Shown here piece by piece: positions 63,252 through 64,000 of a stretch of DNA of 64,000 bases. A program made the position numbers and the translations under genes. Under the pieces are notes generated by a model that saw only the letters and a program-made list of their open reading frames with translations, did not search any database and was not told the origin of the DNA. The stretch covers positions 3,644,501 to 3,708,500 of the forward strand of contig NZ_OX030782.1 of NCBI RefSeq assembly GCF_943733665.1, in the 5' to 3' direction. How positions within the stretch are numbered: position 1 is the stretch's first letter; every line of letters begins with the position of its first letter. This DNA comes from Aquimarina sp. Aq107. GTDB taxonomy: Bacteria; Bacteroidota; Bacteroidia; Flavobacteriales; Flavobacteriaceae.

Positions 63252-63965
63252 TTAATCGTTTGATAGGATGCTTAAAATATACCAAAATAATAGCATTAAA
63301 GAAGCAAATAACCCTAGAGAAGCACCAACATACTGGTCTTCTGAGTATTTATGTACCATATTAGAAGTCTGATACAAAATAGAACCAGATGCCAATACTA
63401 CCATTCCTACACTAAACCATAATCCAAGATTAAATCCAAACAATAATCCAGCGATAATCAAACCCAATGCTATAAAGAAACCAATTGTCAACATAGATTT
63501 TAAGAAAGAAAAATCTTTTTTAGTTAACAATACCACTCCAGATAGCCCTGTAAACAATGCTAATGTTAATATCGCAGCTTGATTTAATATATTAGCTCCA
63601 CCACTCTCTGCAATCATCATTGCAATTCCTATTAAAGGGATAAAAATAAAAGCTTCAGCTACTACATAAAGAAGCAGTCCTAAATACTGTTTATTAATAT
63701 CATGAGTTTTATGGGCCATTTTCTCTGCATAATTGGTTGCTAACATAAAACCTCCTAACATAATCATCCATCTCCATCCTTGAGTCATTGAAAATGCAAA
63801 ATTTACCAAAGGCTCAATCTGAAAAAACACCCATTCTACAATCACAAATAACAATACTGCCATTGCTAGATGCGTATATGTCTTTTTATAAAAAGTAACT
63901 CTTTTTTCATCAGTAAGTGAACTTACTACAGGCGCTACTTGCTGAAACTCTTCCATATTATTCAT
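63252..63965 (-). CDS. Bax inhibitor-1 / YccA family membrane protein
   Basis: 237 residues; seven membrane helices. A 30-residue soluble N-terminus precedes the family core (KKTYTHLAMAVLLFVIVEW), and an ending LGLFASLMLLFWYILSIL-type helix with nearby acidic residues (EDQYVGAS) matches the BI-1 fold. Bacterial members are pH-sensitive Ca2+ leak channels or bind FtsH; the role here is unknown. The start lies 35 bp from the window end, so the gene is complete. Confidence 0.9.
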   Translation of the reverse strand: MNNMEEFQQVAPVVSSLTDEKRVTFYKKTYTHLAMAVLLFVIVEWVFFQIEPLVNFAFSMTQGWRWMIMLGGFMLATNYAEKMAHKTHDINKQYLGLLLYVVAEAFIFIPLIGIAMMIAESGGANILNQAAILTLALFTGLSGVVLLTKKDFSFLKSMLTIGFFIALGLIIAGLLFGFNLGLWFSVGMVVLASGSILYQTSNMVHKYSEDQYVGASLGLFASLMLLFWYILSILSND

Positions 63966-64000
63966 TTTAGATTTAACTGTTTAGTTAGATAAAGATAGTT

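Overview
The window looks like a chromosomal segment of a marine Flavobacteriaceae bacterium (Bacteroidota; an Aquimarina-like genome would fit, but the genus is inference). The DNA is AT-rich. Many genes are preceded by the Bacteroidota housekeeping -7 element TAnnTTTG. There is a complete Na+-translocating NADH:quinone reductase operon (nqrA-F), type IX secretion components (PorT, a T9SS plug-like protein), an alginate-lyase-like enzyme with a C-terminal sorting domain, and a 287-residue primary sigma factor without region 1.1. No tRNA, rRNA, CRISPR array, insertion sequence or prophage was seen.

Layout. 0.1-4.3 kb (minus): a membrane-anchored LRR-Roc-COR (ROCO) GTPase followed by a DUF4846 protein. 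4.5-10.8 kb (plus): a TPR sensor kinase/NarL-type response regulator pair, a fibronectin-type lipoprotein with a secreted partner, and a small outer-membrane barrel. 10.8-17.0 kb (minus): nqrA-F. 17.1-29.6 kb: T9SS plug, DUF3667, apaG, an NRDE/TANGO2-type protein, P5C dehydrogenase (pruA), GNAT, MFS, rsmG, a front-end-type desaturase and an aspartate-type aminotransferase. 29.6-32.4 kb (minus): trkA-trkH potassium uptake. 32.8-41.8 kb: two hydrolases, ubiE/menG, porT, a TrmH-type rRNA methyltransferase divergent from a TamL/BamA-family protein, fbaA and accD. 41.9-48.3 kb: a lipoprotein, rpsO, pnp with a structured leader, and the PL6-like lyase. 48.4-58.3 kb: an accessory envelope/lipid region with two outer-membrane-like proteins, two tandem desaturases, a surface-repeat protein, a lipoprotein, an ECF sigma factor with its membrane partner, and an HTH regulator. 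58.4-63.97 kb: rpoD, three tandem BLUF photoreceptor genes, rpe, a YpdA-like reductase overlapping a DinB-fold gene, and a Bax-inhibitor-1 protein.

The most interesting material is regulatory. (1) Four promoters in 49.0-57.3 kb share one rigid architecture: two 15-bp sites of type TTGyG-N5-CrCAA exactly 31 bp apart, the inner one abutting the -33 triplet, then 18 bp, then TAnnTTTG. One of the four lies in front of the HTH regulator gene, so this looks like an undescribed regulon covering envelope proteins and the desaturase operon. (2) The ECF sigma gene and the lipoprotein gene upstream of it share a second promoter type (ACGCAACCTTT and GTCTAAAT with identical spacing), which suggests sigma autoregulation. 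(3) Nearly identical AGGGT-N2-ACCCT palindromes precede the two-component operon and the lipoprotein operon after it. (4) Two tandem FadR-like palindromes overlap the expected start of the lyase gene. (5) A perfect 60-bp palindrome separates the last two convergent genes.

All functional names come from reading the translated sequences and from family knowledge; no database search was run.
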